From NCBI RefSeq assembly GCF_900107815.1, contig NZ_FNRK01000008.1:1-64000 (forward strand): 64,000 nt of DNA. Direction: 5' to 3'. Source of the DNA: Eubacterium aggregans (GTDB lineage: Bacteria > Bacillota > Clostridia > Eubacteriales > Eubacteriaceae). Below, one piece after another: positions 48,372 to 55,828 of this stretch (the first letter of the stretch is position 1; the number at the start of each line of letters is the position of its first letter). The position numbers and the translations under genes are program-made. The notes below the pieces were generated by a model. It saw only the letters and a list, made by a program, of their open reading frames with translations. It did no database searches and was not told the origin of the DNA.

Positions 48372-49661
48372 ATGCCCTACGGAAAACAAGAAGATTTTAA
48401 TAATCCGACCCTTGAGGATTTTGAACAGAAAGCGACCCCCCAGGAAAAGAAGCTATGGGAGAGCTATTTAAAGGACTACCCCGAAAAATTTCAGCGCAGC
48501 ATTTTGGCAGGCAGTGACGGCTTTTTATTCGTCTGCCCAACCGCCAATTTAGTGGTTGAACTGGAAAAATTCCGCCGGTTTTCAGACAGTGCCGGTGGGG
48601 TTTCGGGTAAAAAGGGTGATGCCCTGCGGGAAATGGGCCTGAAGGCCGCCGCTTATACCTACCGCGAACTGGATACCGATTTTGACGGTGTCTGCGCCGC
48701 CATAGACCGGGCCGTTAAACGCCAACTCAGCCAGGAAAGCCTGGTGGAAATTAAAAAGCCGACCCGCCTTCCCCTGGATGATGAGGAAGAACGACCCCGA
48801 GAGGGCTATAAGGTCACCGTATCCGGGGAATATAAAAGTGAAGAACCCCTGGGCAGCTACACCAAGACCGACCGGGAAGAAAGTGTGGCGACCTACAGCG
48901 GAAACCATAATAAAGTCATCAATCCCCTTACCGATGACGGAGAAGGCTACAGCTACACCCGTTTTAACCACCGGGAGGAAGACATTGCCATAAAAGGCAA
49001 TTGGAACCCCATTACCCCCAGGGAAGAAATCCCTGAACAGGAGGAACCCCCCAAGATGGCAAAAAAAGAAATCAATGAAGCCTTGGCCCAAACCCTGAGC
49101 AGTGCGGCCCCTGGCCGTCGGTCAGAGCATACCGCCACGCCCACAGACCGCAAGCACATCTTCATTGCCAAGAGTGCCGATATTGTCGGCAATGTCGCCT
49201 TAGGCAATGACACCAGCGTCTGGTACCAGGCCGTACTCCGGGGGGATGAAGCCCCCATCACAGTGGGTGATCGTTCCAATATTCAAGATGGCACCGTGGT
49301 CCATGTGGCCCATGGCTACCATACCGTTATAGGAAGTGGCGTGACCATTGGCCATAATTGCACCATTCATGGCTGCACCATCGAAGATGATGTTCTGGTC
49401 GGCATGGGAACCACCGTTTTAAATGGGGCTAAAATTGGCCGGAATACCATTATCGGAGCCGGATCTTTGGTCACCCAGAACAAAGAAATCCCAGAAGGCT
49501 CTCTGGTTCTGGGCAGCCCTGCCAAAGTGGTGCGTGCCCTCACCGAGGAAGAAATTCAGAGTATTCTAAACAATGCCCAGGAATATGTGGATTTAATGGA
49601 TGAGGAGCCTGGCCGCAGCTTTTATGAAACCGCAGAAGGTCATATTATTATAAGAAATTAA
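48372..49661 (+). CDS. gamma-carbonic anhydrase-like protein fused to a DUF559-like N-terminal region
   Basis: A 429-aa protein in three parts. Residues 30-115 resemble DUF559/very-short-patch-repair-type folds (FLFVCPTANLVVELEKFRRF, then GDALREMGLKAAAY), but the full PD-(D/E)xK set is not evident. Residues 125-255 are a charged, low-complexity linker. Residues 261-420 are a left-handed beta-helix of the gamma-carbonic anhydrase (YrdA/CaiE) family: VWYQAVLRGDEAPI near 283 and metal ligands at about His311, His328 and His333 (VVHVAHGYH, IGHNCTIHGC). Stand-alone members are about 170 aa. GGAGGAACG precedes the ATG. The gene stands alone between two terminators, 150 bp after but. Confidence 0.85.
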   Translation: MPYGKQEDFNNPTLEDFEQKATPQEKKLWESYLKDYPEKFQRSILAGSDGFLFVCPTANLVVELEKFRRFSDSAGGVSGKKGDALREMGLKAAAYTYRELDTDFDGVCAAIDRAVKRQLSQESLVEIKKPTRLPLDDEEERPREGYKVTVSGEYKSEEPLGSYTKTDREESVATYSGNHNKVINPLTDDGEGYSYTRFNHREEDIAIKGNWNPITPREEIPEQEEPPKMAKKEINEALAQTLSSAAPGRRSEHTATPTDRKHIFIAKSADIVGNVALGNDTSVWYQAVLRGDEAPITVGDRSNIQDGTVVHVAHGYHTVIGSGVTIGHNCTIHGCTIEDDVLVGMGTTVLNGAKIGRNTIIGAGSLVTQNKEIPEGSLVLGSPAKVVRALTEEEIQSILNNAQEYVDLMDEEPGRSFYETAEGHIIIRN

Positions 49662-49669
49662 GAACACCC

Positions 49670-49707
49670 AAAATCCCCTTGGCACAATATCCGCCAAGGG
49701 GATTTTT
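49670..49707 (+). terminator. terminator after the carbonic anhydrase fusion gene
   Basis: AAAATCCCCTTGGC-ACAATATCC-GCCAAGGGGATTTTT. Confidence 0.93.
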
Positions 49708-49741
49708 AGAACCCATAAAGGTAATATAATAAAATATACTA

Positions 49742-49770
49742 TTGATTATATCCATAAAAAGAATTATAAT
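49742..49770 (+). promoter_or_regulatory. promoter of the sigma factor gene
   Basis: TTGATT (49742-49747), a 17-bp spacer and TATAAT (49765-49770), 68 bp before the chosen ATG. Confidence 0.7.
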
Positions 49771-49838
49771 AAAACCATGATTTGAACTCCCCGTTTATGA
49801 ATCATACAGAATCTTCAACAGAAGTGGAAGGAGTTAAA

Positions 49839-50426
49839 ATGACAAAGGAAATGAAAAACCGACAGAAACGTATTGACGAATTGGTACAGCGTGGAAAAGA
49901 AGGGGATGCCGCCGCTCTGGAAAAGCTGGCCAGTACCTACAGGCCCCTGCTATTAAGCTTAGTGAAAAAAACAACCTGGTCAAGCACCGATTGGGAGGAC
50001 ACCCTGCAGGAAGCCCATCTCGCCCTCATCCAGGCGGTCCACAGCTACGACCCGGAGAAGGGTGTCTACTTTCCCGTATATCTTAAAAGCCAGGTGTTTT
50101 ACCACCTGATGGCCCGGGTCCGCCGGGAAAAGGCGCCAGCCCTCTCCCTGGATACGCCCATGGGCGATCCCGAGGAGGGCGGCACCCTGGCCGATACCCT
50201 GGAGGATGATACACCTCCAGCCCTATCCACCCTCATTGAGGCTGAGGAATATGCTGAGCTCCACCGCCGTCTGGAGACCCTGCCCAAGCGCCAGCGCCAA
50301 ATCATTACGGACCGCTATTTCCGGGGCTTGTCCCCTGGGGAAATTGCCAGCCGACTGGGACTTGCCCGAAAGACCGTCGAAAACCTCCACAGCCGGGCGA
50401 TTAAGAATTTAAGGAGGCGTTTTTAA
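49839..50426 (+). CDS. sigma-70 family RNA polymerase sigma factor
   Basis: A 195-aa sigma factor with region 2 (residues 20-95: LEKLASTYRPLLLSLVKK, DTLQEAHLALIQAVHSYDPE, YFPVYLKSQVFYHLMARVR) and region 4 (about 140-190: LPKRQRQIITDRYFRGLSPG, then EIASRLGLARKTVENLHSRA). Region 3 is missing, so it is a group 3/4-like factor of the kind linked to phage-like or mobile modules. ATG 49839 follows GGAAGGAG; longer starts have no ribosome site. It heads a set with DUF1659, DUF2922 and an M15-type peptidase and may drive them. No anti-sigma factor is visible. Confidence 0.88.
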   Translation: MTKEMKNRQKRIDELVQRGKEGDAAALEKLASTYRPLLLSLVKKTTWSSTDWEDTLQEAHLALIQAVHSYDPEKGVYFPVYLKSQVFYHLMARVRREKAPALSLDTPMGDPEEGGTLADTLEDDTPPALSTLIEAEEYAELHRRLETLPKRQRQIITDRYFRGLSPGEIASRLGLARKTVENLHSRAIKNLRRRF

Positions 50427-50525
50427 AAAAATATACATGAACCGTGGGGGAAAACCCTTCCAAAAAACATTATATAAGTATAAGCACCGCGGACGCTTAG
50501 AAAAAAGCACAAAGGAGAAATGAAA

Positions 50526-50750
50526 ATGGCAATTGAACGTAATGTCAACAGCATCGGGATGAAGATGGTCAGCAACTATGGCACCGTCGACGGAGAGGTT
50601 TTGCGCAAGAGCAAAACCTACAAAAATGTCAAGGCTGCCGCCACAGATACCGCCATCCTGGCCACTTACAAAGCCCTGGACGGCCTGCAGCAGCCCACGG
50701 CAGAAAATTGCTACGTGGTCACTACTGAAGAACTCGTCGAAACCGTGTAG
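50526..50750 (+). CDS. DUF1659 family protein
   Basis: A 74-aa protein. It begins MAIERNVNSIGMKMVSNYGT and contains GEVLRKSKTYKNVKAAATD, the recurring pattern of DUF1659 small proteins, ending CYVVTTEELVETV. The function of this family is not known. ATG 50526 follows AAAGGAG. It is 100 bp after the sigma factor and 64 bp before the DUF2922 gene; this gene pair recurs in many Bacillota next to a short sigma factor, as far as I recall. Confidence 0.8.
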   Translation: MAIERNVNSIGMKMVSNYGTVDGEVLRKSKTYKNVKAAATDTAILATYKALDGLQQPTAENCYVVTTEELVETV

Positions 50751-50814
50751 CTGAAAAGAAGCCATCACCGGATAAAATAAGGATTAGAAATTCACACAGA
50801 TTAAGGAGAAGAAA

Positions 50815-51048
50815 ATGAGCATTATCAACCAAAAGGACCTCGTCCTCACCTACAAAAAAGAGGATGACAGTCACTACAGCCTGACTGTAGCCGATTATAA
50901 GGATGGCATTACCGATGCTGAAGTAAAAACCGGTGCCCAGGCCATCCTGACCCAGGACATTTTCGCCCCTGGGGGCATGGATCTGACGGCCCTGGTCTCT
51001 GCCAAACGGGTCGACAAGACCACCACTGATGTCAGCTTGGCCAACTAA
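50815..51048 (+). CDS. DUF2922 family protein
   Basis: A 77-aa protein starting MSIINQKDLVLTYKKEDDSH, with SLTVADYKDGITDAEVKTGA and a C-terminal TALVSAKRVDKTTTDVSLAN, which matches the DUF2922 pattern. Function unknown. AAGGAGAAG precedes the ATG. The last 20 bp overlap the start of the peptidase gene in another frame, so the two are translationally coupled. Confidence 0.8.
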   Translation: MSIINQKDLVLTYKKEDDSHYSLTVADYKDGITDAEVKTGAQAILTQDIFAPGGMDLTALVSAKRVDKTTTDVSLAN

Positions 51049-51601
51049 GCTTGGCCTTCTGGCCCTGACCCTCCTCCTGCTGATCGCCGCCGCCCTGACC
51101 CTGAGTCCGGGGGCGGCCCAGCCGGAATCCCAGGGCCAGGCGGGACCTACCCCCACCACCGAAGTCGCACCCCCAGCCCCAGACACCAAGCCCGTGGTCG
51201 ATGCCACCATCCCCGACACCCCAGAGGCGGACATCCTGCCAGAGGGCTCCACCACCATCCCCATGGCCAGTGCCCACTTTGAAATGGCAGAATACGCCTG
51301 CACCTGCCCGGGCTATTGCGATGGTTGGCCCAGCCCCATGGACCCAGACCTCTTAGCCACCATCGAAATCCTCCGGGAAAGCCTGGGCGCCCCGGTCATC
51401 ATCACCAGCGGGGTGCGCTGCCCCCGGTACAACGCCGAGGTGGGAGGCATTGAATACTCCCGTCACCTAAGGGGCCACGCCGCCGATCTCTACAGCCCCC
51501 AGATCGACATCCACACCGTTGCCCAGGTGGCCAGCACCCTGGGACTAACCGTCATCACCTATTATGACCAAGGTTTTATCCATGTCGAAAATGAAAAGTA
51601 A
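51029..51601 (+). CDS. M15-type peptidase (D-Ala-D-Ala carboxypeptidase-like), membrane anchored
   Basis: A 190-aa exported protein. Residues 6-28 are a signal or anchor segment (LGLLALTLLLLIAAALTLS), residues 30-80 a Pro/Thr/Glu-rich linker, and residues 82-190 a zinc peptidase domain of the M15A type: FEMAEYACTCPGYCDG near 84, SGVRCPRYNAEVGG near 126, and the metal motif SRHLRGHAADLYSP near 143 with the late histidine in FIHVENEK. It should trim peptidoglycan cross-link peptides outside the membrane. It closes the sigma/DUF1659/DUF2922 set, 20 bp overlapping the DUF2922 gene, and a GC-rich terminator follows. Confidence 0.83.
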   Translation: MSAWPTKLGLLALTLLLLIAAALTLSPGAAQPESQGQAGPTPTTEVAPPAPDTKPVVDATIPDTPEADILPEGSTTIPMASAHFEMAEYACTCPGYCDGWPSPMDPDLLATIEILRESLGAPVIITSGVRCPRYNAEVGGIEYSRHLRGHAADLYSPQIDIHTVAQVASTLGLTVITYYDQGFIHVENEK

Positions 51602-51603
51602 CC

Positions 51604-51633
51604 AAAGGCCCCCGGTACACACCGGGGGCTTTT
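51604..51633 (+). terminator. terminator after the peptidase gene
   Basis: AAAGGCCCCCGGT-ACAC-ACCGGGGGCTTTT. Confidence 0.92.
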
Positions 51634-51720
51634 GATTGGGACACCAGGCTACAAAAGGGTGTGAAAGACATATTCGTCGGTGCCGATAGCAAAAAATGCA
51701 GCCAATCTTACAGATAATCC

Positions 51721-51749
51721 TTGACAATACCCTGGAATGGGTGTAAGCT
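51721..51749 (+). promoter_or_regulatory. likely promoter of the riboswitch-pilin transcript
   Basis: TTGACA (51721-51726), a 17-bp spacer and TAAGCT (51744-51749), just before the aptamer. Confidence 0.5.
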
Positions 51750-51751
51750 TG

Positions 51752-51850
51752 ACCTATGATAAAGGCAAAACAGCCGAAAGGCTGTGACGCAAAGCTTAAG
51801 GGCCTACGTCCATCAGGATAGGGCAGCCAGTTACCGGGAATGCGGACTAT
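51752..51850 (+). ncRNA. cyclic di-GMP-I (GEMM-I) riboswitch aptamer
   Basis: The conserved GEMM-I parts are in order: AAAGGCAAAAC, a short hairpin with a GAAA tetraloop (CAGCC-GAAA-GGCTG), GACGCAAAGC, GGGCCTA, a second hairpin, and GCCAGTTACCGGG. Such aptamers bind c-di-GMP. Position upstream of a type IV pilin fits known cases where c-di-GMP promotes pilus formation. The boundaries are approximate. Confidence 0.9.
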
Positions 51851-51860
51851 TTCTGGACCT

Positions 51861-51912
51861 TAAGCCTCTGGAAACAGGACGCTGTTTTTGATTCCAGAAA
51901 AAATAGGCTTTA
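51861..51912 (+). terminator. riboswitch expression platform (terminator / alternative pairing)
   Basis: CTGGAAACAG-GACG-CTGTTTTTGATTCCAG (51868-51897) is a hairpin with a T run inside its 3' side. TTAAGCCT (about 51860-51867) and AGGCTTTAA (about 51906-51914) can pair around it. Whether c-di-GMP turns expression on or off is not clear from the sequence. Confidence 0.5.
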
Positions 51913-51946
51913 ATAAAAAATTATATAAATAAAAGGAGAAACGGTT

Positions 51947-52441
51947 ATGCAACTATGGAAGAAAATGAAGAAGAACCGTAAAGGGTTCACCCTGGTGGAA
52001 ATCATTGTGGTGCTGGTTATTCTGGCGATTTTGGCGGCCTTTACGATTCCTGCGATGTTGGGGTTTGTGAATGATGCGAGAAGTAAGGCTTCGATTGCAC
52101 AGGCGAGAGAAATTTATGTGGCGGCACAAGCAGCTAGTACTGAAGTTGCTGCGGGAAAAGCGACGCCTGCTTTAGAAACTGGTGTTAGTACTACTGCAAA
52201 TTCAGATGCAGCAACTGTTGCTACTAAAACGACGAATATGATAACTAATGATATTAATGTTGCTCCACTGGTTACAGTCGGAGATATTACACCTGATAAT
52301 ATTACTGCAGCTAAAAAGGCAACAAAGAGAGCCGATATTCCAACAGCACCATACGTTTATGTTAATGCAAAAGCGGAAGTAACGGATGTATTTTTTAACG
52401 GTATTCACTTAAAGAGTGGTGGAGAAACAGAAACCTACTAA
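51947..52441 (+). CDS. type IV pilin-like major prepilin
   Basis: A 164-aa prepilin. The leader MQLWKKMKKNRKG is cleaved before FTLVEIIVVLVILAILAAF; the glutamate at +5 needed for assembly is present. The mature protein has a 25-residue hydrophobic helix and then an Ala/Thr/Lys-rich domain without cysteines. AAGGAGAAACG precedes the ATG, and a c-di-GMP-I riboswitch lies in its leader. After about codon 60 the gene becomes clearly AT-rich compared with its surroundings, which suggests a variable, exchanged region. The assembly genes are 7 kb downstream. A terminator hairpin follows the gene. Confidence 0.92.
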   Translation: MQLWKKMKKNRKGFTLVEIIVVLVILAILAAFTIPAMLGFVNDARSKASIAQAREIYVAAQAASTEVAAGKATPALETGVSTTANSDAATVATKTTNMITNDINVAPLVTVGDITPDNITAAKKATKRADIPTAPYVYVNAKAEVTDVFFNGIHLKSGGETETY

Positions 52442-52451
52442 ACAAGCGTTT

Positions 52452-52486
52452 ATAAGCGGTTGAATAAAATCAACCGCTTATTTTTA
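52452..52486 (+). terminator. terminator after the pilin gene
   Basis: ATAAGCGGTTGA-ATAAAA-TCAACCGCTTAT followed by TTTTA. Confidence 0.9.
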
Positions 52487-52512
52487 TATATAGACTTAGA
52501 AAGAATTCATAT

Positions 52513-53796
52513 ATGAAGAAGAAAAGTAATACAATTATACAATTGACGAACTACAATCAAATGATTTCTACATTATTAGTTTGTCTCATCTCCATCCTCC
52601 CCCTAATCACCATCCAACAACTCCCAGACCCCATCGTCCAGCCCAAAATCACCACCATCTTCTTCACCATCACCGCCCTGATCATCCTCTGCGCCCCCAG
52701 CATCATCATCTACCTCGAACGCAAACCAGCGGCACCCCTACCGGTGAAGTGGGCCCTCCTTTACCTCCTCCTTATCACCCTCACCCTGCCCTTTTCCCAA
52801 AACATCTACCGTTCCCTCTACGGGGTGGATACCCGGATGGAAGGGTATCTCGTTTTGGTGTTCTATATCCTGATGTTTCTCCTGGCGGCTTTCTTCTACC
52901 GCCCCCGGCCCTGGCACTTAAAACTCTACCTTTGCGGGGCAGTGGTGATGGCCCTCCACGCCCTGTTCATCCGTTACGAAACCCTCCTCTTTGGAATTGA
53001 CCCCAAAACCACGGAGTTGTTGGTGCTTCAGTTTACAGGCTGTGGCAACCAAAACTTTCTGGGCTCCTATACGGCTCTGGCTCTGCCCGTGGCTTTTTGG
53101 GCAGCCCTTAAGTTCGGGGGACTGGCTTACCCGGCGGCGGGGATCATTTACTTTGGGCTCTTGTCCAGTAATACCCGAGGGAGCTGGATTGGGGCTTGTG
53201 TGGTCTTCGCCATTATGGTGCTGTGCTATTGGCCTAAGCCCGGGTGCCGCCGACGCATTCTGATGCTCTGTGGGATTTTTGTGACCATCACCCTGGTGTA
53301 CTTTACCACCAGCACCGGGGCGACGGATCGCTTTAAGCACTTTGGCTCGGTGGATGCCCGGGGCTTTATTTACTGGGTCACCACTCAGCTCATTCTCATG
53401 CGGCCCGGAACAGGCTGGGGGATTGAGACCCTGGATTTTGCCATCTTCGACCATTTCCAGCAGGAGGTGATTGACTACTTTGGATACTACGCCATCATCG
53501 ACAAGGCCCATTGCGAAATCCTCCAGGTGGCCTTTTGCAGTGGCATTCCGGCGGCAGTGGCTTTTGTGGGGACCCAGCTGTCCACGGTGGTTCGGGGGAT
53601 TCGGCGCTTTGCCCTCTGGGGCCCCCAGGCTCCATTGCTCTTCGGTATTGGGGCTTATATGATTGCCGCTCTGTGGAATATCTCCGTGGTCAACGTGGCC
53701 CCCATCCTCTGGACCTTCTGCGGTATGCTGGTTTCCGTCACCCGCACGGTGGAGGAGGATCCGGACCCAGAGGCTTTTCTGATGAGACCCAGATGA
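52513..53796 (+). CDS. O-antigen ligase / polymerase-like membrane protein
   Basis: A 427-aa protein with ten or more hydrophobic segments and a large periplasmic-type loop, like Wzy/WaaL ligases. FTGCGNQNFLGSYTALALP near residue 178 and LLSSNTRGSWIGACVVF near residue 220 resemble the signature parts of this family. Its place directly after a pilin suggests a pilin glycan ligase (PglL-like), which is an inference. The first 25 codons are AT-rich, then the base composition switches abruptly near 52585 to very C-rich coding. The start ATG 52513 has only a weak ribosome site (AGAAAGAA). Confidence 0.75.
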   Translation: MKKKSNTIIQLTNYNQMISTLLVCLISILPLITIQQLPDPIVQPKITTIFFTITALIILCAPSIIIYLERKPAAPLPVKWALLYLLLITLTLPFSQNIYRSLYGVDTRMEGYLVLVFYILMFLLAAFFYRPRPWHLKLYLCGAVVMALHALFIRYETLLFGIDPKTTELLVLQFTGCGNQNFLGSYTALALPVAFWAALKFGGLAYPAAGIIYFGLLSSNTRGSWIGACVVFAIMVLCYWPKPGCRRRILMLCGIFVTITLVYFTTSTGATDRFKHFGSVDARGFIYWVTTQLILMRPGTGWGIETLDFAIFDHFQQEVIDYFGYYAIIDKAHCEILQVAFCSGIPAAVAFVGTQLSTVVRGIRRFALWGPQAPLLFGIGAYMIAALWNISVVNVAPILWTFCGMLVSVTRTVEEDPDPEAFLMRPR

Positions 53797-53952
53797 GTTG
53801 TTACAAGGTTAGTCGATTTATCTAAGGCATCCGTAAGAGTCTGTTCTAAACCGCCTAAAGCCCACTCTCGAACATACCCAACAGTATTTCTCTGGCCTAT
53901 TACTTCTTTTCATGCTATTATAATCGTAATGAATTTTAGGAGGAGGAGATTT

Positions 53953-54837
53953 ATGGACCAGTTTTTTTTGAACCTCAGCATGCTAATCATCGAGTTTTTC
54001 ATCTTTGCTGTGGTGGGGTGGTGTATGGAGGTCGTTTTAAAATACATTCAATACCATCGCTTTATTAATCGGGGGTTCCTCATCGGGCCCTATTGTCCCA
54101 TTTATGGGGCTGGGGTGGTGGCCGTGACCCTGTTAGTCGGCGGAATGATTGGCCGACACGGGACCATTGGGGAGACCTTCCTCGCCGGATTTGTGATTTG
54201 CGGGATACTGGAGTACTTTACCAGCTGGTATATGGAAAAGGTGTTCCATGCCCGGTGGTGGGACTATAGCAAAAAGCCCATGAATTTAAATGGCCGGATA
54301 TGGATTGGGAATCTGGTGCTCTTCGGGGTGGCCAGTGTGGGGATTATCTGGTTCATTGACCCCATTTACTTTGGTTTGATGGCAGGGATGTCACCCTTCG
54401 TGGTTCAGCTGTTGGCGGTGATTATCGCCGTGGTGATGCTGGGGGATTATGCTTACTCACACTTCTTAATGAATCTGGTGAAGCGGGAAATCGACAGCCA
54501 GGATGCGGATGATACCGAGGAAATCAGCCGCCAGGTCCATGCTATGCTTAAAGACAAGCAGCTTCTCCTCAGACGGATTGAGGCGGCGTATCCCAATGCC
54601 CAGGCTCGTCCAAAGGATTTGATGGCGGCCCGGAAGGAAGCTAAGAAGGCCTATAGCTTTGCCGTGAAGCAGGTCCATCAGGTGGCTAAACCCTATGAAC
54701 GCGCCATCAAAGAAGGTCAGGGAAAGGCGTCAACGGCTGTGGCCGATTTACGCCAGGCGCTGGAAGCGGCTAAGCAGAAAGAGGAAGCGGCCAAGGAAAA
54801 ACTCCATGATCTTGATGGTCGAATTTTTAAGGATTAA
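53953..54837 (+). CDS. DUF1113-family putative permease
   Basis: A 294-aa membrane protein. The N-terminal two-thirds holds about five hydrophobic segments and the family signatures FIFAVVGWCMEVVLKY (near residue 15), RGFLIGPYCPIYGAGVV (near 40) and LEYFTSWYMEKVFHARWWDY (near 90). The last 110 residues form a charged helical tail rich in Lys, Glu and Ala, probably a coiled coil. Databases often label the family 'putative ABC transporter permease', but no partner ATPase is present here. ATG 53953 follows AGGAGGAG; a TATAAT lies at 53919-53924. Confidence 0.85.
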   Translation: MDQFFLNLSMLIIEFFIFAVVGWCMEVVLKYIQYHRFINRGFLIGPYCPIYGAGVVAVTLLVGGMIGRHGTIGETFLAGFVICGILEYFTSWYMEKVFHARWWDYSKKPMNLNGRIWIGNLVLFGVASVGIIWFIDPIYFGLMAGMSPFVVQLLAVIIAVVMLGDYAYSHFLMNLVKREIDSQDADDTEEISRQVHAMLKDKQLLLRRIEAAYPNAQARPKDLMAARKEAKKAYSFAVKQVHQVAKPYERAIKEGQGKASTAVADLRQALEAAKQKEEAAKEKLHDLDGRIFKD

Positions 54838-54849
54838 TCGAATAGCTGA

Positions 54850-54879
54850 AGCGTACTGACGAACTCAGTACGCTTTTTT
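54850..54879 (+). terminator. terminator after the DUF1113 gene
   Basis: AGCGTACTGA-CGAAC-TCAGTACGCT followed by TTTTT. Confidence 0.93.
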
Positions 54880-54938
54880 GATGGATGGCGGATGCGCTTT
54901 TCTTTAAGAAACAGTTTAGGAAAGGACAAGAAATTGCA

Positions 54939-54967
54939 TTGTACTTAAATTGAAAACGTGTTAAAAT
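54939..54967 (+). promoter_or_regulatory. promoter of the oad operon
   Basis: TTGTAC (54939-54944), a 17-bp spacer and TAAAAT (54962-54967), 60 bp before the first start codon. Confidence 0.6.
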
Positions 54968-55027
54968 AGTAACAATCTTCGTTTTTAAAGCGACAGATAT
55001 TATTTTGTTGAGAAGGGGGAATTTGTT

Positions 55028-55420
55028 GTGTCGAATACCTTTGTGGTATTAATGGGAATTGGCACCGTCTTTGTCGGTCTAATCTGCATTGTATTTTTAT
55101 GTATGGCCATGAGTGCGGTGATCCGGGCCCTTGAAGGGCAACACCGGGAGCCTGGGGTGCCAGAAGCCGCTGTGGCTGTACCGGGCCCAGTGGCTCCGAT
55201 TCCAAAGCGAGGGGAGCTGGTGGCAGCCATTTCTGCGGCATTGGCCGAGGAACTGGGGACGGATACCCCGGGCTTTCGGATTGTTTCATTAAAGCGTCTG
55301 TCACCGGGTGGGGACCCGTCCCGGGGAGAACTGGTGGCGGCTATTTCTGCGGCTCTGGCCGAGGAGCTGGGGATGGATGTTTCCGGACTTCGGATTACAT
55401 CCCTTAAAAAAGTATCGTAG
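55028..55420 (+). CDS. oadG: oxaloacetate decarboxylase gamma-type subunit (OadG) with an internal duplication
   Basis: A 130-aa subunit. One membrane helix (residues 5-30) is followed by a Pro/Ala/Val linker and then two copies of a 31-residue unit, at about 61-92 and 99-129, each reading RGELVAAISAALAEELG and ending in a RI-SLK motif. OadG-like proteins often have one such unit, so a second copy is unusual. OadG anchors the alpha subunit and biotin carrier to the membrane pump. GTG 55028 is used, preceded by AGAAGGGGG. It opens an operon of four genes. Confidence 0.82.
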   Translation: MSNTFVVLMGIGTVFVGLICIVFLCMAMSAVIRALEGQHREPGVPEAAVAVPGPVAPIPKRGELVAAISAALAEELGTDTPGFRIVSLKRLSPGGDPSRGELVAAISAALAEELGMDVSGLRITSLKKVS

Positions 55421-55447
55421 TAGAATAAGAAGAAGGAGAGTAGTAAT

Positions 55448-55807
55448 ATGAAAAAGTATCGTGTAGTGGTTAATGGAACAGAGTATGAAGTGGGTGTGGA
55501 ATTACTGAGCGAAGAAGCGGTGGCTGCCCCGGCTCCGGTGAAGCCTGCAGCTTCTGCTCCGGCTTCGGCAGCACCGGTGGCAGCTTCTGGTGGTGGGGAA
55601 GTGGTGAAAAGCCCCATGCCTGGGACCATCCTTTCGGTGAAGGTGGCCGACGGAACAGCCGTTGCCAAGGGTCAGGTGCTGATGGTGTTAGAAGCCATGA
55701 AGATGGAAAACGAAATTGTCGCCCCGGTGGCGGGTGTGGTGAATGGCCTGAGTGTCACCGAGGGGGCTGCTGTGGAGTCCGGCGCAACGCTTTGTGTGAT
55801 TGCGTAA
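55448..55807 (+). CDS. biotin carrier subunit of the decarboxylase pump
   Basis: A 119-aa biotinyl protein: a short beta N-terminus (MKKYRVVVNGTEYEVGVELL), an Ala/Pro-rich hinge (about 27-48) and a biotinyl domain with the attachment lysine Lys85 in VLEAMKMENEI. In this family of sodium pumps the carrier moves the carboxyl group from the transferase (OadA) to the membrane subunit (OadB). Here it is a separate protein, not the C-terminus of OadA. AAGGAGAG precedes the ATG. Confidence 0.93.
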   Translation: MKKYRVVVNGTEYEVGVELLSEEAVAAPAPVKPAASAPASAAPVAASGGGEVVKSPMPGTILSVKVADGTAVAKGQVLMVLEAMKMENEIVAPVAGVVNGLSVTEGAAVESGATLCVIA

Positions 55808-55828
55808 TGGGCGCCAGAGGGTAAACCG

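Noticed and set aside
50426-50525. Missing YvrJ-type small gene between the sigma factor and DUF1659 gene
   Set aside because: I looked for a small membrane protein often found in such sets, but no frame with a ribosome site fits in the gap.
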